The position numbers were made by a program, and so were the translations under genes. DNA of 64,000 nucleotides from the NCBI RefSeq assembly GCF_028283685.1, contig NZ_JAPWKF010000006.1, forward strand, positions 357,729-421,728, read 5' to 3'. Every line of letters begins with the position of its first letter. The stretch's first letter is position 1. The notes beneath the pieces were generated by a model. It saw nothing but the letters and a program-made list of their open reading frames with translations. It was not told the origin of the DNA and ran no database searches. Positions 16,482-23,890 of this stretch are shown here, piece after piece. The stretch is from Edaphobacter sp. Its GTDB lineage: Bacteria; Acidobacteriota; Terriglobia; Terriglobales; Acidobacteriaceae.

Positions 16482-17801
16482 TCAGTCGCGGGGTTCGGCG
16501 GTGGCGAGTTCTTGTTCGGCTGCGAGCAGGGACTCTGCGGTGAGCGCGTCGGCCCGGCGCAGGCGGGGGAAGATGATGGAGGCGGTGGCGGTGACGCAGA
16601 GGGAGGCGATGCCGCCGACGACGACGGCGGGGACGGCTCCCCACCAGCTGGCGGTGAGGCCGCTCTCGAACTCGCCGAATTCGTTGGAGGCGCCGACGAA
16701 GAGCCAGTTGACGGCGGAGACGCGGCCGCGCATCTCGGGCGGCGTGGCCAGCTGGAGCATCGACGAACGCACGACGACGGAGAACATGTCGGCGGCTCCG
16801 AGGATGAAGAGGGCGAGCAGGGACATCTGAAGATGTTTGGAGAGGCCGAAGATGATGGTGGCCGCGCCGTAGAGCGCGACGCACATGAGCATGGTCTTGC
16901 CGGCACGGCGCTTGATGGGCTTGACCACGAGCAGCAGAGAGACCAGCAGCGCGCCGACGGAGGGCATGGCGCGCAGCAGGCCGAGGCCGCGCGGACCGGC
17001 GTGCAGGATGTCGGTGGCGAAGATGGGCAGCAGGGCGACGGCTCCGCCCAGCATGACGGCGAAGAGATCGAGCGAGATGGAGCCGAGCAGCAGCTTGTTG
17101 GTCCAGACGTATTCGAGTCCGGCGAGCATGGTGCGCAGGTTGAAGACGGTGGGCTTCCGCTCGATGGGTGCGGGGCGGATCATGCTGATGAGTACGAGGA
17201 ATCCGGCGAGCATGATGAGCGTGAAGATGTAGACGACAGGCGCGCCGCGAAGAACGCCGATCAGCGGAAGGGTGAAGAGCAGGCCGCCGACGGCGGGTCC
17301 GGACATGTTGGCGACCTGGAAGACGGTGGCTCCCCAGGTGACGGCGTTGACGAAGTGCTCCTTGGGAACGAGGGAAGGCAGCAGCGCGCTGGAGGCCGGG
17401 CCGGAGAAGGCGCGGCTGATGCCGATGCCGATGAGTACGGCGTAGATGGGCCAGACGCGGCCGTTGGCGATGGTCCAGGGCGTGAGCGAGAGCCAGAGGA
17501 GCACGCCGGTGCAGACGGCCTGCAGAGCGTAGCAGAGCAGGATGATGTTGCGGCGCTCGTAGAGGTCGGCGACGTGCCCGGCGGCGAGCATGCAGAAGAC
17601 TCCGGGCAGAAAGAGGGCGAGGCCGGTGAGTCCGAGCTTCAGTGCGGAGTGGGTGATCTGGTAGACCTGCCAGGCGACGGCCACGGCCTGCGCCTCGGCC
17701 CCGAGGATGACCATAAGGCGCGCGCTCTGATAGAGGCGGAAGTTGCGGGAGCGGAATGCGTCGGTCGCCCGCAGGGGAATGGGACTGTCACCGTCAGCCA
17801 T
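16482..17801 (-). CDS. MFS transporter, EntS/MFS_3-type exporter
   Basis: 439 residues with about 11-12 hydrophobic segments. The loop after helix 2 reads GHVADLYERR, a variant of the MFS signature (G-x-L-A-D-R-x-G-R-R), and the pattern SGPASSALLPSLVPKEHFVNAV is characteristic of the EntS-like 'transmembrane secretion effector' branch that exports siderophores and other small molecules. AGGAGAT directly precedes the ATG. It is upstream of the TonB-dependent receptor gene on the same strand, but the 427-base gap with repeats argues against a simple operon. Substrate unknown. Confidence 0.85.
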   Translation of the reverse strand: MADGDSPIPLRATDAFRSRNFRLYQSARLMVILGAEAQAVAVAWQVYQITHSALKLGLTGLALFLPGVFCMLAAGHVADLYERRNIILLCYALQAVCTGVLLWLSLTPWTIANGRVWPIYAVLIGIGISRAFSGPASSALLPSLVPKEHFVNAVTWGATVFQVANMSGPAVGGLLFTLPLIGVLRGAPVVYIFTLIMLAGFLVLISMIRPAPIERKPTVFNLRTMLAGLEYVWTNKLLLGSISLDLFAVMLGGAVALLPIFATDILHAGPRGLGLLRAMPSVGALLVSLLLVVKPIKRRAGKTMLMCVALYGAATIIFGLSKHLQMSLLALFILGAADMFSVVVRSSMLQLATPPEMRGRVSAVNWLFVGASNEFGEFESGLTASWWGAVPAVVVGGIASLCVTATASIIFPRLRRADALTAESLLAAEQELATAEPRD

Positions 17802-17909
17802 ATCTCCTATGGTTTCATACTTTACCGCCGATGCAGACGCCGCAGGGCGCGGACAGGAGCCGGCACGCGGTTTATCTGTCGGACTTTGCCGGGCCTTTGC
17901 AGGGTTACC

Positions 17910-17934
17910 TTGGTTTGTTCGAAGGGGAAACCAA
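17910..17934. promoter_or_regulatory. 7-bp inverted repeat upstream of the sortase operon
   Basis: TTGGTTT (17910-17916) and AAACCAA (17928-17934), separated by 11 bases, lie in the 227-base divergent control region, about 95 bases before the surface-protein start. A possible operator. Confidence 0.35.
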
Positions 17935-18028
17935 AGATTCGAGAGATTGAGTTGGTGCGGGCCGTTGCGGAGCGGAAGAGAGGCGTCGTAACAGACAGTG
18001 CAATTTCAAAGATTGAGGTCGTACTCCA

Positions 18029-18748
18029 ATGATGATCTTCAAAACGTGGAAGGCTGTGTCTGTTGCGATGGTCGTGTTGCTGATGCCGGTGCGGCAGATG
18101 ATGGCTGCCGGAAGCGATAAGGGATCTCCGTTCACGGTGACGGAGCAGACGGCGGTTCCTGGCGCGGTGCTGGCTCCGGGAGCGTATACGCTGCATGTGG
18201 TCAACCGGCTTGCGGATCGCGTGGTGCTGCGGATCGATGGTGGCGATGGCGCGGTGAACACGACGTTTCTCGGCGTGGAGAGCAAGAGCGTGATGCCGAA
18301 GTCCAGTGGCGGCGCGGTGCTGTGGAACAACGATGTGGGCGGCGAAAAATATATGAAGGGTTGGAGCTTCAGCGGCTCGCGACTGCCGGTGGAGTTTGTG
18401 TATCCCAAGGACGCTGCGGTGAAGATTGCGCAGGCCAATCCTGCGAAGGTGCCTGCGGTGGATCCGGCGTCGGAGGGCAAGCCCGCGGACAACACCATCT
18501 CGCAGAACGATATGCAGCTGCTGAACCTGTGGCTGCTGCACGTTGACCGCGTAGGCAGCGAGGGCGGCGGTGTGCAGGCGGAGCACTACATGGCCTCCGC
18601 CTCGCCGAAGCAGAGGCCGGTGGTGGCTGCGCTGCCGCATACGGCGAGCGGGATGCCGCTGCTGTGGCTGGCCGGTGTGCTGAGCATGCTGGCGGCGGGG
18701 CTGCTGCGGCTGACGCGCAGGACAGACGATGCTGCAGCGTCGGCTTGA
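18029..18748 (+). CDS. Putative sortase-anchored surface protein (LPHTA sorting signal)
   Basis: 239 residues. Signal peptide 1-27. The soluble part begins with a beta-rich domain (about 34-135) of the type seen in acidobacterial secreted proteins (VPGAVLAPGAYTLHVVN, later VEFVYPK). The C terminus has the full tripartite cell-wall sorting arrangement: LPHTA at 202-206, a hydrophobic helix (about 209-226), then Arg-Leu-Thr-Arg-Arg and a short tail. LPxTA is the motif known for class D sortases, and a class D-like sortase gene overlaps this one by 20 bases, so it is probably the dedicated substrate. The mature protein would be held at the inner membrane or transferred to an unknown acceptor. 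Confidence 0.75.
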   Translation: MMIFKTWKAVSVAMVVLLMPVRQMMAAGSDKGSPFTVTEQTAVPGAVLAPGAYTLHVVNRLADRVVLRIDGGDGAVNTTFLGVESKSVMPKSSGGAVLWNNDVGGEKYMKGWSFSGSRLPVEFVYPKDAAVKIAQANPAKVPAVDPASEGKPADNTISQNDMQLLNLWLLHVDRVGSEGGGVQAEHYMASASPKQRPVVAALPHTASGMPLLWLAGVLSMLAAGLLRLTRRTDDAAASA

Positions 18749-19370
18749 GAGGTTGTTGTGGACTGGCGGCGCGCTCTGCCTGACGTACTGCGTGTGCGTG
18801 AGTGCGAGGGGAGTTGCGAGCCGCCGCGCTGCGGATCGAATGGTGCAGGCGGCGTCGGTCGCATCGGGGCCTGCAATGGAGACAGGGGCAACAACAACGG
18901 AGACAGGGCTCACGACGGAGACTGCGGCGAAGCCTGCATCGGAAGAAGACGAGGTGATCGGTCGCATCGATATTCCGGTGCTGAAGCTCTCGGCTCCGAT
19001 TACGTCGGACGACGATCCTGAGAGTCTGCGGCGTGGCGTGGGGCACATTCGCGGCACGGCGATGCCGGGAGGTCTGGGCACGGCGGGGCTCGCGGGTCAT
19101 CGCGATTCGTACTTCCGTCCGCTGCGGCATATCGCGGCGCAGACGCAGATCCTTCTCTCTGACAAAACAGGAACGTATCGCTACACTGTTGACTCAACCG
19201 AGATCGTGATGCCGGACAGGGTGGACGTGCTTGCGGTAACAGAGCGGCCGGGGTTGACGCTGGTGACCTGTTATCCGTTCGACTACATCGGGCCTGCTCC
19301 AAAGCGGTTCATCGTGCATGCGCATCTGCTCTCGGCTGTACCGGAGAGGGAGAGAGGGCCATCGCAATAA
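18729..19370 (+). CDS. Class D-like sortase (cysteine transpeptidase)
   Basis: 213 residues. An N-terminal hydrophobic segment (about 10-30) anchors it as a type II membrane protein. A Thr/Ala-rich linker (about 40-72) follows, then the sortase barrel from residue 76 (EVIGRIDIPVLKLSAPI). The catalytic triad is complete: His124 in LAGHRDSYFRPL, Cys181 in LTLVTCYPFDYIG and Arg193 in APKRFIV. The TLVTCYPF context is that of class D enzymes. It would cleave an LPxTA motif between Thr and Ala and join the protein to an amine acceptor. AGGA lies 6 bases upstream of the ATG, inside the substrate gene; the 20-base overlap implies coupled translation. Confidence 0.9.
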   Translation: MLQRRLERLLWTGGALCLTYCVCVSARGVASRRAADRMVQAASVASGPAMETGATTTETGLTTETAAKPASEEDEVIGRIDIPVLKLSAPITSDDDPESLRRGVGHIRGTAMPGGLGTAGLAGHRDSYFRPLRHIAAQTQILLSDKTGTYRYTVDSTEIVMPDRVDVLAVTERPGLTLVTCYPFDYIGPAPKRFIVHAHLLSAVPERERGPSQ

Positions 19371-19381
19371 GGGGGAACAGC

Positions 19382-20779
19382 GTGCATTTTCAGGCAGTCG
19401 AAAGAGTTCCCGAGGGCGATGCGGAGCATGTGCTCGCGGTGCTGGAGCAGCAGTCGCGCCGTAGGGTTGCGGGTGGCGTGGAGCGCGAAGGCAGGCGTCT
19501 GATCCTCTCGGGCCTGGGGCCTTCGCCGCGCACGATCAACCTGCGCGACATGACGGTGATTGAGGTGCGCCCGGAAGAGGGTGGCACGATGATCGATGCG
19601 GAGGTCAGCTTCCAGGCATCGTCGCTGATGGCTCCACTGGGGCAGGAGGAGATCGTTCGCGGCAAGCTGCAGCGGATCTTCGGCGCGACGAAGGAGCAGC
19701 TTGAGGCAGAGCTGACGGAGAGCGGAGCGCAGAGGACGGTGCCGGTTGTGCCGCGGCGCGAGGTGGTCGCTCCGCCTGTGCGTGAGGTTGCTTCGCCTGC
19801 GCGTGAGTTTGAAGTGAAGCCTGCGGCGGCTGCTCCTGCTGAGAGACGCAGCGAGACACGGGCTGAAGTTGAGGCGGCGGTGAGTGAGGCTGCGCAGGCG
19901 CCTCTTCCTGTAGCGAGTCCTGTAGCGAAGGATCTTCCTGCAGCGAAGAACGGGGAAGCGGAGAAGAGTGCAGCTGCTGTGGCGAGTGTGCTGTTGCCAG
20001 TGCAGGAAGTGCAGGAGTCGTTGCCAGCGCAAGAGTCGCAGGCTGCGCAAGAATCGAAGACAGAAGCGGGAGCGGCAGCGGCCGAAGCGCAGACTGAAGC
20101 TGTGGCGCAGGCGCAGGCGCAGGCTACGGTAGAGGATGATCCGGCGGAGCCGAATCGTCCGTGGCTGCGCTGGGTGGTGGCGGCCGGTCTTGTGCTGGCG
20201 GCAGCGCCGTTTGTGTGGCGAGCTGTGCAGCCGAAGCAGGCCGCCCCGGTGATCCAGCTGGAGAAGGCGCAGGTTGCGAAGCCCGTGCCTCCGCCGGTCG
20301 ATGCCGGGCCGGAGGGCGCGCTGCGGCAGTGGGAGCTGGCGATGCGCTCGAGCGATGCGGCGAGCCAGGTGGCCTACTATGCCGTGCCGGTCGAGCAGTA
20401 CATGTGGAAGCACAACGTCAGCCGCCACGATCTTGAGGTGTTGAAGCAGGCGGAGATTGCGAAGCGGCGCGGCCTGTGGACGGAGAAGATGGAGAACGTC
20501 AAGGTGGATCGCAAGGGTGACATTGCGAACATCTCGCTGTTGAAGCATGTGATGGAGCAGCCGCAGGGAGGCCATGTGCGCGAGCGCTGGATTCCGTCGC
20601 GACTGACGCTGAAGCGTTCGATGGGGATCTGGTGGATCACGTCGGAGCACGACATCTATCCGAAGAAGATCGACGATGCGGCTGGGACGGACGGCGGCGG
20701 TCAGCAGCCGTCGGGCGAGCGGCCTGCGCCGCCCGCTGTTGCGGCGACGGCTACGCCTTCTGCTGCTTCAACAAACTGA
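19382..20779 (+). CDS. One-helix membrane protein of the sortase operon, unknown function
   Basis: 465 residues from a GTG with GGGGGA 5 bases upstream, only 11 bases after the sortase stop. About 110 N-terminal residues form a compact alpha/beta-looking domain. Residues 120-255 are a low-complexity Ala/Glu/Gln/Pro region. One hydrophobic helix spans about 261-280 (WLRWVVAAGLVLAAAPFVW). A C-terminal domain (about 300-430, GALRQWELAMRSSDAASQ onward) has the look of an NTF2/SnoaL-like fold and should face the periplasm. No catalytic motif is visible. Its position suggests an accessory to sortase-dependent anchoring. The last 29 bases overlap the convergent peroxiredoxin gene. Confidence 0.75.
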   Translation: MHFQAVERVPEGDAEHVLAVLEQQSRRRVAGGVEREGRRLILSGLGPSPRTINLRDMTVIEVRPEEGGTMIDAEVSFQASSLMAPLGQEEIVRGKLQRIFGATKEQLEAELTESGAQRTVPVVPRREVVAPPVREVASPAREFEVKPAAAAPAERRSETRAEVEAAVSEAAQAPLPVASPVAKDLPAAKNGEAEKSAAAVASVLLPVQEVQESLPAQESQAAQESKTEAGAAAAEAQTEAVAQAQAQATVEDDPAEPNRPWLRWVVAAGLVLAAAPFVWRAVQPKQAAPVIQLEKAQVAKPVPPPVDAGPEGALRQWELAMRSSDAASQVAYYAVPVEQYMWKHNVSRHDLEVLKQAEIAKRRGLWTEKMENVKVDRKGDIANISLLKHVMEQPQGGHVRERWIPSRLTLKRSMGIWWITSEHDIYPKKIDDAAGTDGGGQQPSGERPAPPAVAATATPSAASTN

Positions 20780-21215
20780 GGACCTCTTCGGCGTGGCCTT
20801 CGGGCTTCACGTCTTCGAAGACGTGGATGAGCTTCTGGTCGGGTCCGATGAGATAGGTGGTGCGCTTGACGCCCTTGACCAGCTTGCCGTACATGTTCTT
20901 CGGCTTGATGAGGTCGTAGCGGTTGATGAGCTCCATCTGGTCGTCGGCGAGCAGGTCGTAGGGCAGGTCGTACTTGGTCTGGAATTTTTTCTGCGCGGCG
21001 ACGGTGTCGCGCGAGATGCCGAGGACGACGATGCCTTCCTTCTTGAATTTGGTGAAGGCGTCGCGGAAGCCGCAGGACTCGATGGTGCAGCCGGGGGTGT
21101 CGGCGCGGGGATAGAAGAAGAGAACGACGGGCGAGCCTTTGAAGCCGGAGAGAGAGACGTCCTTGCCGTCCTGGTTCTTGAGGGTGAAGTCTTCTACGAG
21201 GTCGCCGGGATTCAT
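20751..21215 (-). CDS. bcp: Thioredoxin-dependent peroxiredoxin (Bcp family)
   Basis: 154 residues. Reduces hydroperoxides in the cytoplasm. Peroxidatic Cys43 and resolving Cys48 in DTPGCTIESC give the CX4C spacing of alpha-type Bcp/PrxQ, and FFYPRADTPG and ISRDTVAAQKKF are family landmarks. Overlaps the convergent upstream gene by 29 bases at their 3' ends, so the two transcripts are antisense there. Single gene; the 288-base space upstream holds dispersed and tandem repeats. Confidence 0.93.
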   Translation of the reverse strand: MNPGDLVEDFTLKNQDGKDVSLSGFKGSPVVLFFYPRADTPGCTIESCGFRDAFTKFKKEGIVVLGISRDTVAAQKKFQTKYDLPYDLLADDQMELINRYDLIKPKNMYGKLVKGVKRTTYLIGPDQKLIHVFEDVKPEGHAEEVLSLLKQQKA

Positions 21216-21327
21216 GGGTGCTGTTCTCCTGTACTGCCTATGATACGCGGGCAGCAGATTGTGAATTTGAGTTCAATCGCGGGCGGTCTTTACGTTGAAA
21301 GCGGCTCGGAAGTGTGCCCGGACAGCA

Positions 21328-21385
21328 GTGGTCGAAAAGCAGATCTCTCCACTACGGCGCTACGCGCCTCCGGTCGGGATGACAG
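21328..21385 (+). repeat. Dispersed 58-base repeat, copy B
   Basis: Second copy of the element at 16257-16314, 56/58 identical and in the same orientation, between the bcp and fabD genes. Confidence 0.85.
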
Positions 21386-21412
21386 GCCGGGGGAGGGGGA
21401 AGGGACGGACTA

Positions 21413-21444
21413 AGATGGCGATACGCGGAGATGGCGATACGCGG
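21413..21444. repeat. Perfect 16-base tandem duplication
   Basis: AGATGGCGATACGCGG occurs twice in direct succession (21413-21428, 21429-21444), next to copy B of the dispersed repeat and just before the fabD terminator. Confidence 0.85.
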
Positions 21445-21457
21445 GCATACACAGCAA

Positions 21458-21488
21458 AGCCCCGGAGCAGATGGTTCTGTCCGGGGCT
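21458..21488 (-). terminator. Terminator of fabD
   Basis: AGCCCCGGA (21458-21466) pairs with TCCGGGGCT (21480-21488), and CAG/CTG extend the stem past a bulge. On the minus strand TTTGCTGTG follows. Confidence 0.7.
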
Positions 21489-21503
21489 TCGATGCTGCTG
21501 CGG

Positions 21504-22511
21504 TTATGCGCTTACAGGGTGGTGCAGGGTCTCGAGCGCCTTCTCCATTGAGGCCACATCGTCGATGTGTGCGGCGGGGAGGGTGGAGTCCTTGCCGAGG
21601 ATCTGGCGGTTGAGGCCGGTGAGGACCTTGCCGGGGCCGACCTCGAAGAGGTGGGTGGCTCCCTGGGCGACGAGGAGGTTGACGCACTCGACCCAGCGGA
21701 CGGTTCCGGTGACCTGGCGGACGAGGCAGTCGCGTGCGGTGTCGCCGCGATGGACGAGCAGGGCGTCGACGTTCGATGCCACGGGGATCGTGGGGTCGTT
21801 GAAGGCGATGGCGTGAAAGTCCTGCGCGAGGCGATCCTGTGCGGGCTGCATCAGCGGGCAGTGGAAGGGTGCGCTGACGTGCAGCATCACGGTCTTCTTG
21901 GCGCCTGCCTCTTTGCAGAGAGCGGCGGCGCGTTCGACGGCCTCTTTGGAGCCGGAGATGGCGACCTGCGCGGGCGAGTTGTAGTTGGCCGGGGCGACGA
22001 TGGCGGAGTTGGGATTGAACTCCCTGGCGGCGGGGTCGGTGGGCAGCGGCGTCATCTGGTCGGAGACCTGGGCGCAGATCTCGCTGATGAGCGCGGCGTC
22101 GAGTCCGAGGATGGCAGCCATGCCGCCTTCGCCTTCGGGGATGGCCTCCTGCATGTAACGGCCGCGGTTACGCACTGTGCGGACGGCATCGGCGAAGCTG
22201 AGCGTGCCTGCGGCGACGTGCGCGGAGTACTCGCCGAGCGAGTGTCCGGCGGCGAAGGCGGGCGTGATGCCCTGCGCGGCGAGGACGCGCGCAACGGCGA
22301 CGGAGACGGTGAGGATGGAGGGCTGGGTGTGCTCGGTGAGCTTGAGCTGGTCCTCGGGGCCCTCGAAGATGAGCCTGGTCATGGAGAAGCCGAGCGCCTC
22401 GTCGGCCTCTTCGAACGTCTGGCGGGCGATGGCGTGGGTGTCGTAGAAGCTGCGACCCATGCCTACGCTCTGCGAGCCTTGTCCGGGGAAGAGAAATACT
22501 GGTTTATTCAT
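21504..22511 (-). CDS. fabD: Malonyl-CoA:ACP transacylase
   Basis: 335 residues, slightly longer than the usual ~310. Moves malonyl from CoA to acyl carrier protein to feed fatty-acid elongation. N-terminal [12 protein letters not shown] and the active-site serine Ser91 in [10 protein letters not shown] are diagnostic; His217 in APFHCPLM completes the dyad. The conserved Gln of the GQGSQ oxyanion loop is present. Not in a fab operon here: fabH, fabG and acpP are absent, and the diguanylate cyclase gene lies downstream on the diverging side. A hairpin follows its stop. Confidence 0.95.
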   Translation of the reverse strand: MNKPVFLFPGQGSQSVGMGRSFYDTHAIARQTFEEADEALGFSMTRLIFEGPEDQLKLTEHTQPSILTVSVAVARVLAAQGITPAFAAGHSLGEYSAHVAAGTLSFADAVRTVRNRGRYMQEAIPEGEGGMAAILGLDAALISEICAQVSDQMTPLPTDPAAREFNPNSAIVAPANYNSPAQVAISGSKEAVERAAALCKEAGAKKTVMLHVSAPFHCPLMQPAQDRLAQDFHAIAFNDPTIPVASNVDALLVHRGDTARDCLVRQVTGTVRWVECVNLLVAQGATHLFEVGPGKVLTGLNRQILGKDSTLPAAHIDDVASMEKALETLHHPVSA

Positions 22512-22549
22512 CGCTATCCAGTTTAGATGACGGAAAGGCCGCGTGGGAA

Positions 22550-22584
22550 AGCCGGGGGGCGGAGCGAAAATCGCGCCCCCGGCT
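22550..22584 (-). terminator. Terminator of the first diguanylate cyclase gene
   Basis: On the minus strand, GC-rich arms beginning at 22584 and ending at 22550 (AGCCGGGGG.. with ..CCCCCGGCT) form a stem of about 10 bp, with one G unpaired, followed by TTTCCC. Confidence 0.65.
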
Positions 22585-22588
22585 GCGA

Positions 22589-23779
22589 TCAGTGAGCGGG
22601 GAACGGGGTGAAGGGGTGGAAGCGGACGCGGCTACGGCCCTCATTCTTTGCCTGATAGAGGGCGGTGTCGGCGCGTTGGAGAAGAGATTCGATGGAGTCG
22701 CCGCGCTCGGACTGGGCGACGCCGATGCTGAGCGAGAGGGGGGCGCCGTGGGCCTGGGGGGCTTCGCTGACCTTGTGGCAGATGCGTTCGGCGATGGCGA
22801 TGGCCTGCTCTCGTTCGGTGGAGGGCATGATGATCATGAGCTCGTCGCCGCCGTGCCTGCCGAACTCGTCGTAGGGGCGGACGTGGGCGGCGATGAGGGA
22901 GGCGACGGAGCGGATGGCGTCGTCGCCGGCGGCGTGCCCCCAGCGGTCGTTGATGGTTTTGAAGTTGTCGATGTCGATGATGGCGACGGAGACGCTGGCG
23001 CGCTGGCGCAGGGCGCGGTTGAGCTCGCGGCCGAGCATCTGGTCGAGCGCGCGGCGGTTGAGCTTGCCGGTCAGCGGATCGGAGAGGGACTCCTTCTCCA
23101 GCGCGTGCAGGATGCGCTGCACGACGAGGAAGATCAGGAAGAAGCCTAGGAGCGAGGAGAAGAGGATATTGGCGAGCAGGAAGACGATCTCGACGCGGGC
23201 GAGGCCAAAGATGGTGAGGATGCCGTTGTGGCTGAGGATCTGCCGGACGAACTGGTTTGGCGCGTAGAGGGTGAAGGCGGTCATGACGATGGCGAAGGCG
23301 CGCACCAGCCTGTTGTGCTTGGCATGGCGAAAGAGCAGTCTTGCCATCGCGCAGCGAATCGAGAAGAAAAAGAGGCAATAGACGATGGGGTTGCAGAATC
23401 CCCATGGAGGGTAGAGGAGAAAGGACCCGGCGAGCAGTATAGTGAGTGCCACGCCAGCCCAGGTGAGGAGGCGGGATCGGCGGCCGACCTCGTTGAATAA
23501 CTCCTGCAGGCCGAAGTATTCGAGAGCAGAGCCAACGGTTACGAGAGCATCAGCGAGAGAGCAGAATGCAGCGATGTGCGAGAAGTCGCATGCGGAGTAG
23601 CAGATCTGCGCGAGCATGATGCAGAGATATGCCGCGGCAAAGGTTTTTGTGCCGCGAATCGTGCGGTAGAGCTTTGCGGCCAGAAGAAAGATGCAGACAA
23701 AGAAGGTGGAGAGAATGGCCTGACTGGTGATCAGGCTGGACGAATCGAGAAGTTGCCGCATACCCACGACCTGTCCCAT
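22589..23779 (-). CDS. Membrane-bound diguanylate cyclase
   Basis: 396 residues. Six or seven hydrophobic segments fill residues 15-222 and form the sensor part, without a recognised extracellular loop domain. The GGDEF domain (about 230-390) makes c-di-GMP from two GTP. The active-site loop reads GGDEL (310-314), with Leu in place of the usual Phe, which still fits the family. An RPYD inhibitory I-site (301-304) stands five residues before it, so product inhibition is expected. ATG start without a strong ribosome site; Met7 is an alternative. A second diguanylate cyclase gene lies upstream on the same strand. Confidence 0.9.
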   Translation of the reverse strand: MGQVVGMRQLLDSSSLITSQAILSTFFVCIFLLAAKLYRTIRGTKTFAAAYLCIMLAQICYSACDFSHIAAFCSLADALVTVGSALEYFGLQELFNEVGRRSRLLTWAGVALTILLAGSFLLYPPWGFCNPIVYCLFFFSIRCAMARLLFRHAKHNRLVRAFAIVMTAFTLYAPNQFVRQILSHNGILTIFGLARVEIVFLLANILFSSLLGFFLIFLVVQRILHALEKESLSDPLTGKLNRRALDQMLGRELNRALRQRASVSVAIIDIDNFKTINDRWGHAAGDDAIRSVASLIAAHVRPYDEFGRHGGDELMIIMPSTEREQAIAIAERICHKVSEAPQAHGAPLSLSIGVAQSERGDSIESLLQRADTALYQAKNEGRSRVRFHPFTPFPAH

Positions 23780-23841
23780 GCAGCGGATCGAGCTGCGGGA
23801 ACGCCATCATTGTGCGAGCCCCAACCTCTGCATGGACCACA

Positions 23842-23854
23842 GTTTGTAACAAAC
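23842..23854. promoter_or_regulatory. Palindrome upstream of the membrane diguanylate cyclase
   Basis: GTTTGT-A-ACAAAC, perfect 6-bp arms, about 65 bases upstream of the start codon at 23779, in the gap between the two diguanylate cyclase genes. Candidate operator. Confidence 0.35.
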
Positions 23855-23890
23855 GGAAGTATCTGTCCAATGAGTTTTATCGGCGAAGAC

